From positions 74,129,947-74,193,946 of the forward strand of contig OX336391.1 of the NCBI GenBank assembly GCA_946902985.2: DNA of 64,000 bases. Direction: 5' to 3'. The notes under the pieces were generated by a model, which saw only the letters and a program-made list of their open reading frames with translations, did not search any database and had not been told where the DNA came from. Both the position numbers and the translations under genes were made by a program. This document shows, in pieces, positions 61,920-64,000 of the stretch; the first letter of the stretch is position 1, and every line of letters starts with the position of its first letter. The DNA comes from Meconema thalassinum (taxonomy: Eukaryota; Arthropoda; Insecta; Orthoptera; Tettigoniidae).

Positions 61920-64000
61920 GTCTGTTCCCTCCCAGCATTACCGCTTATTCCCTCCCTACTGGTCTGTTCCCTCCCAGCATTACCGATTATCCCCTTCCTA
62001 TTGGTCTAATATCTTCCAGCTTTACCGCTTATCCCCTCCCAACTAGTCTGTTCTCTCCCAGCATTACTGCTTATCCCCTGCCAACTAGTCTGTTCTTTCC
62101 CAGCATTACTGCTTATCCCCCCCCCCAAATAGTCTGTTCCCTCCCAGCATTACTGCTTATCCCCTACCAACTAGCCTGTTCTCTTCCAGCATTACCGCTT
62201 ATCCCCTCCCAAATAGTCTCTCTCCCAGGATTACTTATCCCCACCCAACTGGTCTGTTCTTTCCCAGCATTATTGCTTATCCACACCAAACTAGTCTGTT
62301 CTCTCCCAGCATTCCTGCTTATCACCTCCCAACTAGTCTGTTCTCTCCCAGCATTACTGCTTATCCCCTGCCAACTAGTCTGTTCTCTCCCAGCATTAGT
62401 GCTTATCCCCTCCCAACTAGTCTGCTCTCCCCCAGCATTACTGCTCATCCCCTGCCATCTAGTCTGTTCCCTCCCAACTAGTCTGTTCTCTCCCAGCATT
62501 ACTGCTTATCCCCTGCCAACTAGTCTGTTCTCATCCAGCATTGCCGCTTATCCCCTGCCAACTAGTCTGTTCTCACCCAGCATTCCTGCTTATCCCCTCC
62601 CAACTAGTCTGTTCTCTCCCAGCATTACTGCTTATCCCCTGCCAACTATTCTGTCCTCTTCCAGCATTACAGCTTATCCCCTGCCAACTAGTCTGTTCTC
62701 ATCCAGCATTGCCGCTTATCCCCTGCCAACTAGTCTGTTCTCACCCAGCATTCCTGCTTATCACCTCCCAACTAGTCTGTTCTCTCCCAGCATTACTGCT
62801 TATCCCCTGCCAACTAGTCTGTTCTCTCCCAGCATTAGTGCTTATCCCCTCCCAACTAGTCTGCTCTCCCCCAGCATTACTGCTCATCCCCTGCCATCTA
62901 GTCTGTTCCCTCCCAACTAGTCTGTTCTCTCCGAGCATTACCACTTATCCCCTCCCTACTAGTCTGTTCTCTCCCAGCATTCCTGCTTATCCCCTCCCAA
63001 CTAGTCTGTTCTCTCCCAGCATTACTGCTTATCCCCTGCCAACTATTCTGTCCTCTTCCAGCATTACAGCTTATCCCCTGCCAACTAGTCTGTTCTCTCC
63101 CAGCATTACCGCTTACCCCACCCAACTAGTCTGTTCTCTCCCAGCATTATCGCTTATCCCCTCCCAACTAGTCTGTTCCCTCCCAGCATTACTGCTTATC
63201 CCCTGCCAACTAGTCTGTTCTCTTCCAGCATTACTGCTTATCCCCTGCCAACTAGTCTGTTCTCTCCCACCATTACTGCTTAACCCCTCCCAACTAGTCT
63301 GTTCTCTCCCAGCGTTACCGCTAACCCCCTGCCAACTAGTCTGTTCTCTCCCAGCATTACTACTTATCACCTCCCAACTAGCCTGTTCTCTTCCAGCATT
63401 ACTGCTTATCCCCTGCCAACTAGTCTGTTATCTCCAAGCATTACTGCTTATCCCCTCCCAACTAGTCTGTTCCCTCCCAGCATTACTGCTTATCCCCTGC
63501 GAACTAGTCTGTTCTCTTCCAGTATTACTGCTTATCCCCTGCCAACTAGTCTGTTCTTTACCAGCATTACTGCTTATCCACACCCAACTAGTCTGTTCTC
63601 TCCCAGCATTCCTGCTTACCACCTCCCAACTAGTCTGTTCCCTCCCAGCAGTACTGCTTATCCCCTGCGAACTAGTCTGTTCTCTTCCAGCATTACTGCT
63701 TATCCGCTGCCAACTAGTGTGTTCTCTCCCAGCATTGCCGCTTATCCCCTGCCAACTAGTCTGTTCTCTCCCAGCATTACTGCTTATCCCCTGCCAACTA
63801 GTCTGTTCCCTCCCAACTAGTCTGTTCTCTCCCAGCATTACTGCTTATCCCCTGCCAACTAGTCTGTTCTCTCCCAACATTACTGCTTATCCCCTCCCAA
63901 CTAGTCTGTTCACTCCCAGCATTACTGCTTATCCCCTGCCAACTAGTCTGTTCTCTCCCAACATTACTGCTGATCCCCTCCAAACTAGTCTGTTCTCTCC
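61915..64000 (+). repeat. 42-bp satellite array, right arm
   Basis: The same 42-bp satellite resumes immediately after the LINE tail, in the same orientation and phase, and runs off the window. It is collinear with 54,110-56,194, which lies 7,805-7,806 bp to the left. That is the 4,875-bp duplication offset plus the 2,930 bp added by the LINE and its target-site duplication. No genes are visible here. Confidence 0.97.

Larger units (their letters stand above)
57316..64000 (+). repeat. Satellite tandem duplication F, copy 2, carrying the LINE
   Basis: Second copy of the 4,875-bp unit, interrupted by the LINE and cut by the window end. After removing the 2,930 bp added by the insertion, about 3.75 kb of the unit is present. 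An example of a private change is TATGCCC at 58,241, where copy 1 has TATCCCC. Confidence 0.9.

Noticed and set aside
1..64000. CRISPR array
   Set aside because: The repeats are directly contiguous with no unique spacers, no leader and no cas genes, and the LINE shows a eukaryotic context.
1..64000. Centromeric satellite with a CENP-B box
   Set aside because: No match to the CENP-B box core pattern (TTCG, A, CGGG spacing) was seen in the monomer. A centromeric location cannot be judged from sequence alone.

Overview
The window is almost entirely one satellite DNA array. About 61 kb is made of roughly 1,450 head-to-tail copies of a 42-bp monomer, all in the same orientation, broken once by a 2.9-kb non-LTR retrotransposon (LINE) at 58,990-61,914. 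This is eukaryotic, heterochromatin-like DNA. The LINE encodes an apurinic-type endonuclease plus reverse transcriptase with no RNase H, in the style of the CR1/L2/Jockey groups common in invertebrates. An arthropod or other invertebrate host is my best guess, but the sequence does not prove it. I see no host gene, RNA gene, CRISPR array or prokaryotic feature. Layout: the monomer is about 50% GC, strongly pyrimidine-rich on the + strand, and carries ACTAGT once per consensus unit. Because 42 is a multiple of 3 and three of the six frames of the consensus have no stop codon, the array yields dozens of long ORFs on both strands. The longest, 975 codons, is at 46,103-49,030. They encode 14-residue repeats (SLFSPSITAYPLPT, LVCSLPALLLIPCQ and, on the minus strand, REQTSWQGISSNAG) and I do not regard them as genes. 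Above the monomer level the array is a mosaic of large duplications found by matching diagnostic variants: 1-7,540 with 12,911-20,408; 14,749-25,456 with 25,457-36,034; 28,789-32,628 with 35,805-39,683; 38,406-41,290 with 42,570-46,170; and a 4,875-bp tandem pair starting at 52,441 and 57,316. The stretch 46,103-47,560 differs in being built from short-range, homogeneous monomers. Offsets between copies often change by 42, 84 or 168 bp, as expected from unequal exchange in monomer steps. The LINE sits in the second copy of the 4,875-bp duplication. The first copy preserves the empty target site at 54,110-54,114, so the element arrived after that duplication. It is 5'-truncated but its remaining ORF (endonuclease to C-terminus) is fully open. 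By chance this ORF is fused in frame to 21 upstream satellite codons. The 3' end carries a 20-bp tandem repeat, a strong hairpin, an AATAAA-like hexamer and a (AATG)6 tail, followed by a 5-bp target-site duplication. I found no new multi-gene system here. The points of interest are the satellite's architecture and evolution and the well-preserved LINE insertion with its junction details.
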